Positions 56,394 to 64,000 of a stretch of DNA of 64,000 bases are shown piece after piece. Numbering within the stretch: the stretch's first letter is position 1; every line of letters begins with the position of its first letter. Both the position numbers and the translations under genes were made by a program. The DNA lies in assembly GCF_022836435.1 (NCBI RefSeq), contig NZ_BQXC01000001.1, positions 2,430,121 to 2,494,120 on the forward strand, written 5' to 3'. The DNA is from Nitrosomonas sp. PY1. Lineage in GTDB: Bacteria; Pseudomonadota; Gammaproteobacteria; Burkholderiales; Nitrosomonadaceae. The notes under the pieces were generated by a model. It had not been told where the DNA came from. It saw only the letters and a program-made list of their open reading frames with translations, and did no database searches.

Positions 56394-56942
56394 ATGATTA
56401 ATTTAGCTACCAATATTGTTGTGAACGGACTCGACTCGAACCGGATGCGAGCTGTTCTTGATTCAATCAAAGCGGATAGTCAAGGTGACATCGCTAATCC
56501 GAGATTCCAAACAACAGTAGCATGGGATAGCGGTTATCACAGCACGGCACGTGTCACCGATGGTCAATCAGTCATTTCCGATGAGCCCAAGCGGTATGGC
56601 GGCGAAGAAGTCGGTGTTACGCCGGAAGATTTACTGTTGGCTGCCATCGGTTCCTGCTTAGTCAATACTTACATTGCTGCATTATCGGCTGCCCATATCA
56701 ATGTGGAATTCCTGCGAATAAATGTTTCAGGTCGTGTCAATTTTCGGACTGCTTTTGGTTTAGAAGCTGGCGCACCAGGCTACGAAGCAATCAAGATCGC
56801 AGTCGATATACAAACCGACGCCCCAACAAAGAAAGTGACTGAGCTCATGGAAAAAGCGTTTCCAGCAGCACCTATTCCTGACACGATTATGCGGCCAGTG
56901 CCGATCAATGTTGATATCGTTCATCATTCTGAGAAAGAGTAA
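56394..56942 (+). CDS. OsmC-family protein
   Basis: 182 residues. The OsmC/Ohr fold is shown by 'GGEEVGVTPEDLLLAAIGSC' and 'LVNTYIAALSAAHINVEFLR'. One Cys is present (GSCL); the second Cys used by peroxidase-active Ohr/OsmC proteins is not visible ('KAFPAAPIPDTI'), so peroxidase activity is uncertain. It reads toward the flavin monooxygenase gene, behind the TetR-like operator. Confidence 0.85.
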   Translation: MINLATNIVVNGLDSNRMRAVLDSIKADSQGDIANPRFQTTVAWDSGYHSTARVTDGQSVISDEPKRYGGEEVGVTPEDLLLAAIGSCLVNTYIAALSAAHINVEFLRINVSGRVNFRTAFGLEAGAPGYEAIKIAVDIQTDAPTKKVTELMEKAFPAAPIPDTIMRPVPINVDIVHHSEKE

Positions 56943-57069
56943 GTACATTCATCTTGAATGCATCATTCAGATATCAGACTTAATGAAAGACGTTCGTAGC
57001 ACGAATTATATATTCATGCGATTCACATTTTTGTGCGTCATCTTTTACATAAACAAACAATAATTGACT

Positions 57070-58257
57070 ATGAAACATAACGACATACATGATGTGATAG
57101 TGGTCGGTGCTGGTCCGGCTGGATTGTCGGCTGCATATGAACTAACCAGAATTGGTCTAAATCCACTGGTACTGGAGCGCACACCAGCAGTCGGAGATGT
57201 TTGGCGTAATCATTATGATGGCGTATGTTTGAATTCTGGTCGTTATTTTTCCGCATTATCGGGTAGCAAGTTTCCTCTATCCGCTGGTTCTTGGCCTTCG
57301 CGTGAAGAGGTAGTACGACTTTTGGAGACATTTCCCTCGCGTGGAGGATTTACGGTTCAGACCAGCATTGATATTGCGCAAGTCAATTATGATCGTGAGC
57401 GAAATCTCTGGATTGTTACCAGTAGCGACGGTAAACATTTTGAATCGCGCTGTGTTGTTATGGCAGTGGGCAGTTGCCGCATTCCAATAATTCCTAAATG
57501 GGATGGCCTGGAATCTTTTACGGGCGAGATTATTCACTCCTCAAAATTTAAGAGTGCCAAAGACTTTACCGGCAAGCATGTATTGGTAGTAGGCACTGGA
57601 AACTCCGCTGCCGAAATTGCCAGTAGGTTAACTAAGTACGCTAGTTCAGTCATCGTATCAGGTAGAACGCCACCCCATATTCTGCCTAAAAGTATTTTCG
57701 GAATCCCGCTAATCGCAATTGGCGTGTGGACAAGGCATTGGCCCGCTGCTGCGGTAGATCGCATATTGAATTTTCTACAACGAACGATGGTTGGAGATTT
57801 GAGTGCATACGGCCTTCCTTATCCAAACATGCCGCTCTCCCAGCAATTCGATATCAACAATGTCGTACCGATTCTTTACCGTCCTTTTGTTGACGATGTT
57901 CGTGCAGGCCGAATCAAAATAGTGGGACCGATCCAGGAAATTACCGGACAAGCTGTGCATGTTCTAAGCACTATGACAGCTTCTCCGAATGGCGAACAAA
58001 CACTGACTACACTGGAACCTGATGTCATCATCGCAGGAACAGGATTTCGCACCGGTATTTCTAAATTGGTTCAAATTCCCGGTATCGCTGACGAGAAAGA
58101 TCGATCGCTTATCTCGGGCGACCAAGAATATAAAGATGCACCTCGTCTTTATTTTATCGGACAAATCAATCCATTAAGCGGCCTGCTGCGGGAGATACGC
58201 CTTGAAGCCGAGAGAATCGCAAAAAAAATTCAGCAACAACTAAAAGAAAGACGATAA
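57070..58257 (+). CDS. Flavin-containing monooxygenase family protein
   Basis: 395 residues from ATG 57070. 'VIVVGAGPAGLSAAYEL' binds FAD, 'HVLVVGTGNSAAEIASRL' binds NADPH, and between them 'FTGEIIHSSKF' matches the FMO/Baeyer-Villiger fingerprint FxGxxxHxxxY/F. It probably inserts oxygen into a ketone, sulfide or amine; the substrate is unknown. With OsmC upstream and a TetR downstream it forms a small stress or detoxification group. Confidence 0.85.
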   Translation: MKHNDIHDVIVVGAGPAGLSAAYELTRIGLNPLVLERTPAVGDVWRNHYDGVCLNSGRYFSALSGSKFPLSAGSWPSREEVVRLLETFPSRGGFTVQTSIDIAQVNYDRERNLWIVTSSDGKHFESRCVVMAVGSCRIPIIPKWDGLESFTGEIIHSSKFKSAKDFTGKHVLVVGTGNSAAEIASRLTKYASSVIVSGRTPPHILPKSIFGIPLIAIGVWTRHWPAAAVDRILNFLQRTMVGDLSAYGLPYPNMPLSQQFDINNVVPILYRPFVDDVRAGRIKIVGPIQEITGQAVHVLSTMTASPNGEQTLTTLEPDVIIAGTGFRTGISKLVQIPGIADEKDRSLISGDQEYKDAPRLYFIGQINPLSGLLREIRLEAERIAKKIQQQLKERR

Positions 58258-58319
58258 TGAAACTTTTCTATCATATTCTTCTACCACCCTGAGAAAGAGA
58301 AACGCACTCGAGCTTAGTC

Positions 58320-58943
58320 ATGTTATATCCTGGAATGCAGCAGCACTTGAAAAATAATTCACGAAAAGAGGTCAGTAAAAGAAAATTACTGAACACTGCT
58401 TGTCGATTGTTTTGCAAAGAAGGAATCCATGCCACCGGAATCGCCAGAATTATTGAAGAGTCAGGAGTGGCCCGTCGCACCCTTTATCTGCACTTCGGCT
58501 CAAAGGAAAATCTGCTCAAAGCCGTCTTCGAGGCTGAAGCAAACATCTGGTTTTGTTGGTTTGACCGAGATCTTCCTGCCATGCAATGTTCCCCCATCGA
58601 ACGTATTCTGGCTTTATTCGATTTGATGCAAAACTGGTTTTCCAGCAAGGATTTTTATGGCTGCGTATTCATTAATGCGGTTGCCGAGCATGACAAAGGC
58701 AATAGCTGGATACAAGAAATTGCCAATCAACATAGGGAAAAAATTAACGCTAAGCTGGAAGCAATGGTCATGGAAAGCGGCGCGAAGGATCCCGAATTAG
58801 TAACAGAAAAATTGAGTCTTTTGATTGACGGTACTATCGTAACCGCCATGGTAACTGGCAAAGGTGAAGTCGCCCACATTGGACGATTGGCTGCCGAAGA
58901 CATTCTGCGAAGCACTACCAGTACTTCACATCAAGAAACGTAG
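58320..58943 (+). CDS. TetR/AcrR-family transcriptional regulator
   Basis: 207 residues. The N-terminal HTH 'GIHATGIARIIEESGVARRT' and 'LYLHFGSKENLLKAVFEAEA' are typical TetR. The C-terminal domain has 'FYGCVFINAVAEHD', a Cys-containing segment like the one in NemR-type regulators that sense reactive electrophiles. It probably represses the OsmC/monooxygenase genes through the ACCGATCGGT site. An internal ATG at 58335 is an alternative start. Confidence 0.88.
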   Translation: MLYPGMQQHLKNNSRKEVSKRKLLNTACRLFCKEGIHATGIARIIEESGVARRTLYLHFGSKENLLKAVFEAEANIWFCWFDRDLPAMQCSPIERILALFDLMQNWFSSKDFYGCVFINAVAEHDKGNSWIQEIANQHREKINAKLEAMVMESGAKDPELVTEKLSLLIDGTIVTAMVTGKGEVAHIGRLAAEDILRSTTSTSHQET

Positions 58944-59067
58944 AATAAGATATCAATTCACTTTAAAAAAGCAAGGCATCTCTTGAATGGGCCGCTCTGA
59001 CAAAAATGCTACAAACGCTTAACATTCACGCGGCAAACTCGTCGTTCGTTCTAAAAGGAAAATCTCA

Positions 59068-59607
59068 ATGCAATGGCTAATCGTCTTATTATTCATTTCA
59101 GCCGCTTTAGGGTTCTGGTTTTTTTACCGGCAACAAAAATCATTGTCTTTGCATCAGGCAGCGCCGGATTTCAGCCTAGCTGATCAAGCTGGGAAAACAC
59201 GCACACTTGAAGATTTCCGAGGTAAATGGTTAGCCTTGTATTTTTATCCCAAAGACGATACACCGGGATGCACTAAACAAGCATGCGGTTTTCGTGACGA
59301 ACTGCAAGAATTAGTCGATTTGGGCGCACAAGTAGTCGGTATCAGCGTTGACAGTTCGGATAGTCACGCACACTTCGCCGAGAAATTCCAATTGCAATTT
59401 CCACTCTTGGTCGATGCAACTGGCGAAGTCGCCAGGACTTATCATTCGCTGATTCATTTGGGAATCATAAAATTTGCCCGCCGTAATACCTTTCTCATTG
59501 ACCCGCAGGGCAAGATCGCGCGAATTTATCACTCTGTAAACGCAGCGCATAATGCAGGCGAGGTAAAAAATGATTTAAAAATGCTACAAAACAAAGTCAC
59601 TCCGTAA
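59068..59607 (+). CDS. Membrane-anchored BCP/PrxQ-type peroxiredoxin
   Basis: 179 residues. An N-terminal hydrophobic helix ('LIVLLFISAALGFWFFY') precedes a peroxiredoxin domain with the peroxidatic Cys and resolving Cys in 'DDTPGCTKQACGFRDEL', five residues apart as in PrxQ. It reduces peroxides at the membrane, probably on the periplasmic side; BCP proteins are usually soluble. AAAGGAAAATC lies upstream of the ATG. Confidence 0.9.
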   Translation: MQWLIVLLFISAALGFWFFYRQQKSLSLHQAAPDFSLADQAGKTRTLEDFRGKWLALYFYPKDDTPGCTKQACGFRDELQELVDLGAQVVGISVDSSDSHAHFAEKFQLQFPLLVDATGEVARTYHSLIHLGIIKFARRNTFLIDPQGKIARIYHSVNAAHNAGEVKNDLKMLQNKVTP

Positions 59608-59675
59608 TAAGAAATCTTTAGTTATTGTATATATTGATTTATATTATAAACCCTATAGTTCTACAAGGTTCAACC

Positions 59676-60752
59676 ATGCCAATAAACGACTCGGCTGTTG
59701 CGAATGAAAACGCAGCAAATGCAACTTTAGATATACGCAAAGATATCGTGCTCGATGCACAGTTTGATCAACCTTATGTCATCATGAATGCCCTGGCAGG
59801 AATTATTGCCAGCTATGCACTACTGGCAGGCAGCGTATCCGGTGTAATTGGCGCCATGTTAGTTGCTATGCTGCTAGGTCCCATCGCCGGCCTATCTTTA
59901 TCATTGGTCGATGGGGATTATGCATTGTTTAAGAAGTCTTCGTTATCGTTGGCTGGTGGTGTGGGCATTGTTGCATTATGTTCTTTGATCATTGGTCTAA
60001 TACATTACGACATGCCCATAAGCGGTGAAATGCTGGCACGAACTAATCCTAATTATTTAGACTTAATGATCGCACTCGCTGGCGGTGCAGTCGGAGCATA
60101 TGCGGTAGTTTCTCCACGCATTCCAAACGCAATTGTTGGTGTTGCAATTGCAACCGCTTTGGTTCCGCCACTATGCACCGGAACGATTTTCATCGCCCGC
60201 GGTGATTGGGAACATGTATTTGGGGCCTACCTGCTAACAGGTACGAACATTATCGCCATTCAATTCGCCTCATCGATAGTGCTATGGTTGTGTGGTTTTC
60301 ACAAAGTCGTTGATCGCTTCTATAGCAACCACAAAGTCATTTGGTTGAATGGCATTACGATTATACTGTTGGCTCTATTGTTTGTAACACTCGGCACGAA
60401 CACTAAGCTACTGGTTGACAAAGTTAGCTTTGAAACAAAGGTTCGCAATGTGCTAGCAAGAGAAATGAGTTCTTATCCTGGTGCATACGTAAGTGAAACG
60501 AGAATTGCCGTGGAAAATGGAAAGACCGTTATTCGTGCCGTGATACGAAGCCCTAATAGTTTTTCCCCTGAAAATGTGGCCACGATTGAGTCTAAATTAC
60601 CCGACTCACCGGATCGTCTACCGATCGAACTGCGTTTGCGTCACATTGCAGTAGAGGTTATAACAAAAAACGGCTTGGTTTTTGATACTGAAATGTCACA
60701 GATGGCTAAAGCTGATGACAAAAGCAAGCATCTCTTTTTCACATTCCGATAA
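59676..60752 (+). CDS. DUF389 membrane protein
   Basis: 358 residues from ATG 59676 with AAGG upstream. It has about six transmembrane helices with the family pattern 'VIGAMLVAMLLGPIAGLSLS' and 'IPNAIVGVAIATALVPPLCT', and a soluble C-terminal domain. DUF389 (TIGR00341) proteins have unknown function. It follows the peroxiredoxin by 68 bases and may share its transcript. Confidence 0.88.
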   Translation: MPINDSAVANENAANATLDIRKDIVLDAQFDQPYVIMNALAGIIASYALLAGSVSGVIGAMLVAMLLGPIAGLSLSLVDGDYALFKKSSLSLAGGVGIVALCSLIIGLIHYDMPISGEMLARTNPNYLDLMIALAGGAVGAYAVVSPRIPNAIVGVAIATALVPPLCTGTIFIARGDWEHVFGAYLLTGTNIIAIQFASSIVLWLCGFHKVVDRFYSNHKVIWLNGITIILLALLFVTLGTNTKLLVDKVSFETKVRNVLAREMSSYPGAYVSETRIAVENGKTVIRAVIRSPNSFSPENVATIESKLPDSPDRLPIELRLRHIAVEVITKNGLVFDTEMSQMAKADDKSKHLFFTFR

Positions 60753-60958
60753 AGTATATATACAATATTAATCACTGAATAATTCACCACACAGCATTTT
60801 TCCGCAAATAAGCCAAGAATAATTCCTTCAAACCGGAAATACTCAGCTTTGACTGATTATTCCTGGTTCACGTGGAGTGAATTGGCTGAAAAATACCAAT
60901 AAAAACAGCAATCTGAAAATGTATCAAAGGGCTTTTGCAAAGGCCTCACCTTCAGCGA

Positions 60959-61966
60959 TCAATAGGGCGATTGATTGGGTTGCGTCGAAATCAACACCCC
61001 ATTTTCTGCAGAGAGGGTGTATGCGGTACCGTTTTGCCCCACCCAGTTTGCCAGATCGAAAGTACCTTGGGCATTGAGGCGATAGACATTGATATTTCTA
61101 TAGGTGAGCGGCGTATTCTCTTGGCAGGTTTCGGGTATCTCGGTGGTTGCCAGAAAATAGACATTACTGACTCCCGCAACAGTGGCTTGACCTTCGGCAT
61201 CGATGAGCAAGGCTGTTTGTTCATCGATCGTGATACTTCGCGGTAAGGATAGCCATCCAAAATCATAAATACGGCATAGAAACGCCAGATCACGTCCCAT
61301 TCGATCTCGGGTTATGAGATGCGCATCGCCGATGATACCTTCCAAAAAGGGTATTTTGAGATCGAACTGATTATCCAGCGTGATGTATTTGTTGAACGGA
61401 TTTTCCAGTGCTTGAGTAGAAGTTATCGACTTGTTGAGCAGGGCAGAATAGATAAATTGCGTTAATACATCGAGGCCTGCGCTGGTGCCGCCAATCGGAA
61501 TACCCTCTGCGATGCGATCTTTGAGCGCGCTGTGCAGCAGCGTGTTGATCCAGAAATTGATATAGTTCGATTGGTCGCCGCCGGCAATCCAGATGGCCTC
61601 CGCCGCGTTGATCGCCCCGATTACGAATTCATCGTTTGCAGCGTTGATCGATGGAATGATCAATGTAGCAACCGAATTGCCATTGGGGCATAGTTGCTGA
61701 ATATAAGCGTTATAGGCATCGGTCCCTGTTGCACGGATGACCAGAAAATCGCCATTCCCACTCAAAGCGCACATCCATTTGAAAGCTTCGTCAACGTCAG
61801 TACCGCCGCCCATCATCACCGTTCCGCGAGTGGTTTGAATATTAGAGGCATCTACTGCATTTCCTATTCGAAAATAATCATAGGGCGGTTTTTTCTTTGC
61901 AGCGATGGCGGTTTCAGATAAAAACAGCATTATGAGCATTAAGAAAAGGCAAGATTTTTTCATCAT
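60959..61966 (-). CDS. Cyanophycinase-like S51 peptidase, exported
   Basis: 335 residues with a signal peptide ('LFLMLIMLFLSETAIAA'). The S51 fold is shown by 'AIWIAGGDQSNYINFW' and the nucleophile elbow 'PIGGTSAGLDVLTQF' (Ser). Cyanophycinases hydrolyse cyanophycin to beta-Asp-Arg dipeptides, and exported forms use external polymer. No cyanophycin synthetase is in the window. The cysteines near the end may form disulfides in the periplasm. Confidence 0.87.
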   Translation of the reverse strand: MMKKSCLFLMLIMLFLSETAIAAKKKPPYDYFRIGNAVDASNIQTTRGTVMMGGGTDVDEAFKWMCALSGNGDFLVIRATGTDAYNAYIQQLCPNGNSVATLIIPSINAANDEFVIGAINAAEAIWIAGGDQSNYINFWINTLLHSALKDRIAEGIPIGGTSAGLDVLTQFIYSALLNKSITSTQALENPFNKYITLDNQFDLKIPFLEGIIGDAHLITRDRMGRDLAFLCRIYDFGWLSLPRSITIDEQTALLIDAEGQATVAGVSNVYFLATTEIPETCQENTPLTYRNINVYRLNAQGTFDLANWVGQNGTAYTLSAENGVLISTQPNQSPY

Positions 61967-62121
61967 TTTTTTCTTCCAGTGTGAATGATTATGGGTGGGT
62001 GATGGGTTAGTGGGGTATTGTAAGGATGCTGCATGCTTTTGTCATAGAAAAGGTGACCTGGTCAACTAAGGGGTAGATATACCTGAGGGATAGTCATTCG
62101 GTTTTGGTAATCTTGGTCGCC

Positions 62122-64000
62122 TCATTTTGCTCTGCTGTTAAAGGCATCCCGAACTTTTTCTAAAGCAGCGATTCTCTGCTGCGGATTTGCTTCCTCAACA
62201 GCCGCAATGAGTTCAAGAAGCCAGGGGCGTACTTGAGCGAGCTTCGGTTCATAGTGAATATAATGCTTGATTCCTTCGAAGCTCCAGCTAGCTTCTTGGT
62301 CGCCCGCTAAGTTTCTTGCAAACTCAAGCAATGCAGCGAGCACGGCGGAAACGTTTGCTGATTTGTTCAATGCCAGGAGCGTAGCAATGTGTAAGGTTCT
62401 CATAGCAAGCTCAGTGCCAGGCTCCAGCTTGTGATTCTCGATCAATGCCGAAATACGGGTTTCTGCTTCGACGAACCGGCTGGTCGTAAAATGGTTTTCA
62501 GCAAAATTAGCTTGGACAGATAAATTATCCGGATGCTTTTCAAGCCACTGTTGACTCAACATAAAGGCTTCCGGAAATAAAAACAGTTTCTCTTGATATA
62601 TTGTTAATGCTGTGGAATATGCTGCATCATCATCGGGATAGAATATCAAAACATTGCGATAGGCTTCAGCAGCGCCTTGCCAATCTTTAAGGTAAAGCAA
62701 AGCTTGCGCTAAATTATTTTGAGTCTGGGCCCAGTCTTGCGGGAGATCTTCCTTGGTACGTATGGTCAAGGCTTCCCGATACGCTTGAACAGCTTCAGCC
62801 AATAAGACTATCCTTTTTTCTCCAGCAGTACGAATGCCTTGTTCCTGCAACACCGCACCCAGATTGTTCTGAGTCGTGGCCCAGTGTTGCGGGAGATCTT
62901 CCTGGGTATAAACGGCCAAGGCTTCCCGATACGCTTTAACAGCGTCAGCCAATAAGACTATCCCTTTTTCTCCAGCGGTACGAATGCCTTGTTCCTGCAA
63001 CACATTACCCAAATTATTTTGAGTCATGGCCCAGTCTTGCGGGAGATTTTCTTGGGTATAAACGGTCAAGGCTTCCCGATACGCTTTAACAGCGTCAGCC
63101 AATAAGACTATCCCTTTTTCTCCAGTGGTACGAGTACCTTGGTTCCACAACACATTACCCAGATTGTTCTGAGTCGCGGCCCAGTCTTGCGGGAGATCTT
63201 CCTGGGTAAGTATGGTCAAGGCTTCCCGATACGCTTGAGCAGCGTCAGCCAATAAGACTATCCCTTTTTCTCCAGTGGTACGAATGCCTTGTTCCTGCAA
63301 CACCAAACCCAGATTATTCTGAGTCGTGGCCCATTGTTGCGGGAGATCTTCCTTGGTACGTATGGTCAAGGCTTGCCGATACGCTTTAACAGCGTCAGCC
63401 AATAAGACTATCCCTTTTTCTCCTGCGGTACGAATGCCTTGTTCCTGCAACACCAAACCAAGATTGTTCTGAGTCATGGCCCAGTGTTGTGGGAGATCTT
63501 CCTGGGTATAAACGGTCAAGGCTTCCCGATACGCTTTAACAGCGTCAGCCAATAAACCTATCCCTTTTTCTCCAGCAGTACGAATGCCTTGTTCCTGCAA
63601 CACCACACCCAGATTGTTCTGAGTCATGGCCCAGTCTTGCGGGAGATTTTCCTTGGTACGTATGGTCAAGGCTTCCCGATACGCTTTAACAGCTTCAGCC
63701 AATAAGACTATCCCTTTTTCTCCAGTGGTACGAGTACCTTGATCCCACAACACATTACCCAGATTGTTCTGAGTCGCGGCCCAGTGTTGTGGGAGATCTT
63801 CCTGGGTATAAACGGTCAAGGCTTCCCGATACGCTTTAACAGCATCAGCCAATAAGACTATCCCTTTATCTCCAGGCATACGAGTACCTTGGCCCTTCAA
63901 CACACTACCAAGATTGTTCTGAGTCATAGCCCAGTCTTGCGGGAAGTTTTCCTGGGTGTAAACGGTCAAGGCTTCCCGATAAGCGGAGATGGCATCGCCT
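62122..64000 (-). CDS. TPR-like repeat protein of 50-residue units (5' end outside window)
   Basis: At least 626 codons; the frame stays open to the window edge, so the true start is outside. Eight near-identical 50-residue units ('AVKAYREALTVYTQEDLPQH', 'WAMTQNNLGLVLQEQGIRTA') of the tetratricopeptide/kinesin-light-chain type are followed by a non-repetitive helical C-terminus with more TPR-like helices. Such scaffolds bind proteins. The repeats are also very similar in DNA, so unequal crossing-over can change their number. Confidence 0.88.
   Translation of the reverse strand, partial: GDAISAYREALTVYTQENFPQDWAMTQNNLGSVLKGQGTRMPGDKGIVLLADAVKAYREALTVYTQEDLPQHWAATQNNLGNVLWDQGTRTTGEKGIVLLAEAVKAYREALTIRTKENLPQDWAMTQNNLGVVLQEQGIRTAGEKGIGLLADAVKAYREALTVYTQEDLPQHWAMTQNNLGLVLQEQGIRTAGEKGIVLLADAVKAYRQALTIRTKEDLPQQWATTQNNLGLVLQEQGIRTTGEKGIVLLADAAQAYREALTILTQEDLPQDWAATQNNLGNVLWNQGTRTTGEKGIVLLADAVKAYREALTVYTQENLPQDWAMTQNNLGNVLQEQGIRTAGEKGIVLLADAVKAYREALAVYTQEDLPQHWATTQNNLGAVLQEQGIRTAGEKRIVLLAEAVQAYREALTIRTKEDLPQDWAQTQNNLAQALLYLKDWQGAAEAYRNVLIFYPDDDAAYSTALTIYQEKLFLFPEAFMLSQQWLEKHPDNLSVQANFAENHFTTSRFVEAETRISALIENHKLEPGTELAMRTLHIATLLALNKSANVSAVLAALLEFARNLAGDQEASWSFEGIKHYIHYEPKLAQVRPWLLELIAAVEEANPQQRIAALEKVRDAFNSRAK
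62735..64000 (-). repeat. 150-bp tandem coding repeats
   Basis: About eight copies of a 150-bp unit within the TPR gene, recognisable by the recurring plus-strand phrase 'GGTCAAGGCTTCCCGATACG'. Copies differ at few positions, so they expanded recently or are kept uniform by recombination. Confidence 0.85.

Noticed and set aside
62735..64000. 150-bp tandem units as CRISPR or satellite DNA
   Set aside because: They lie in one open frame and encode TPR-like helices.

Overview
The window looks like a chromosome segment of a low-GC betaproteobacterium, most likely an ammonia oxidiser of the Nitrosomonas type. This rests on the tmRNA tag ANDENYALAA, the split glycine dehydrogenase (gcvPA/gcvPB), the aa3 oxidase cluster coxB-coxA-small assembly protein-ctaG-DUF2970-coxC-SURF1-SCO-like-ctaB, an EncFtn-type ferritin and the overall protein flavour. 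The genus is an inference. Both edge genes (1-743 and 62122-64000) are cut by the window.

Layout. 1-5.3 kb: an edge gene with an HGTGS hydrolase-like motif, a lipoprotein and a secreted M1+M28+PDZ peptidase fusion. 5.3-11.6 kb: a glycine-cleavage operon (gcvT-gcvH-gcvPA-tpx-gcvPB-sugar kinase) behind a tandem glycine riboswitch, with a thiol peroxidase inside it. 11.6-16.5 kb: an Old Yellow Enzyme, EncFtn, a TIGR03032 protein and an FG-GAP/RTX protein. About 16.9-24.1 kb: an integrated P4-like island next to tRNA-Ile(CAU), with integrase, AlpA regulator, DUF3631 ATPase, HTH protein, and a NYN-domain nuclease preceded by a striking RNA hairpin array. 24.4-47.5 kb: mostly housekeeping (ubiquinone hydroxylase, DsbC, trmJ, argB, CheW, BON lipoprotein, glcD, cytochrome oxidase cluster, rpmB-rpmG, desaturase, sixA-yggU-yggT-proC, mutM, OmpA, ubiG, gph). 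47.6-54.3 kb: tmRNA (ssrA) carrying a second integrated element with an HUH replication initiator, excisionase-like protein, integrase, a decayed HigA antitoxin and an Abi/DRT-like reverse transcriptase with a structured upstream region. 54.4-64 kb: SulP transporter, OsmC/flavin monooxygenase/TetR group, anchored peroxiredoxin, DUF389 protein, cyanophycinase-like protein and a TPR protein made of 150-bp repeats.

The most interesting candidate is at 17665-18530. A sigma70-like promoter is followed by six tandem hairpins arranged as three two-hairpin units. The second hairpin of each unit keeps the same apex (GGC, four-base loop, GCU), with G-U pairs that form only on the strand of the gene. 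The last hairpin runs into nine U, and the NYN RNase gene starts 11 bases later. Promoter, repeated RNA, terminator, nuclease is the layout of type III toxin-antitoxin loci, but the nuclease fold is different (NYN instead of ToxN). A second candidate is the reverse transcriptase at 52290-53888 with a long structured element upstream, which looks like a phage-defence RT carried by the ssrA island.
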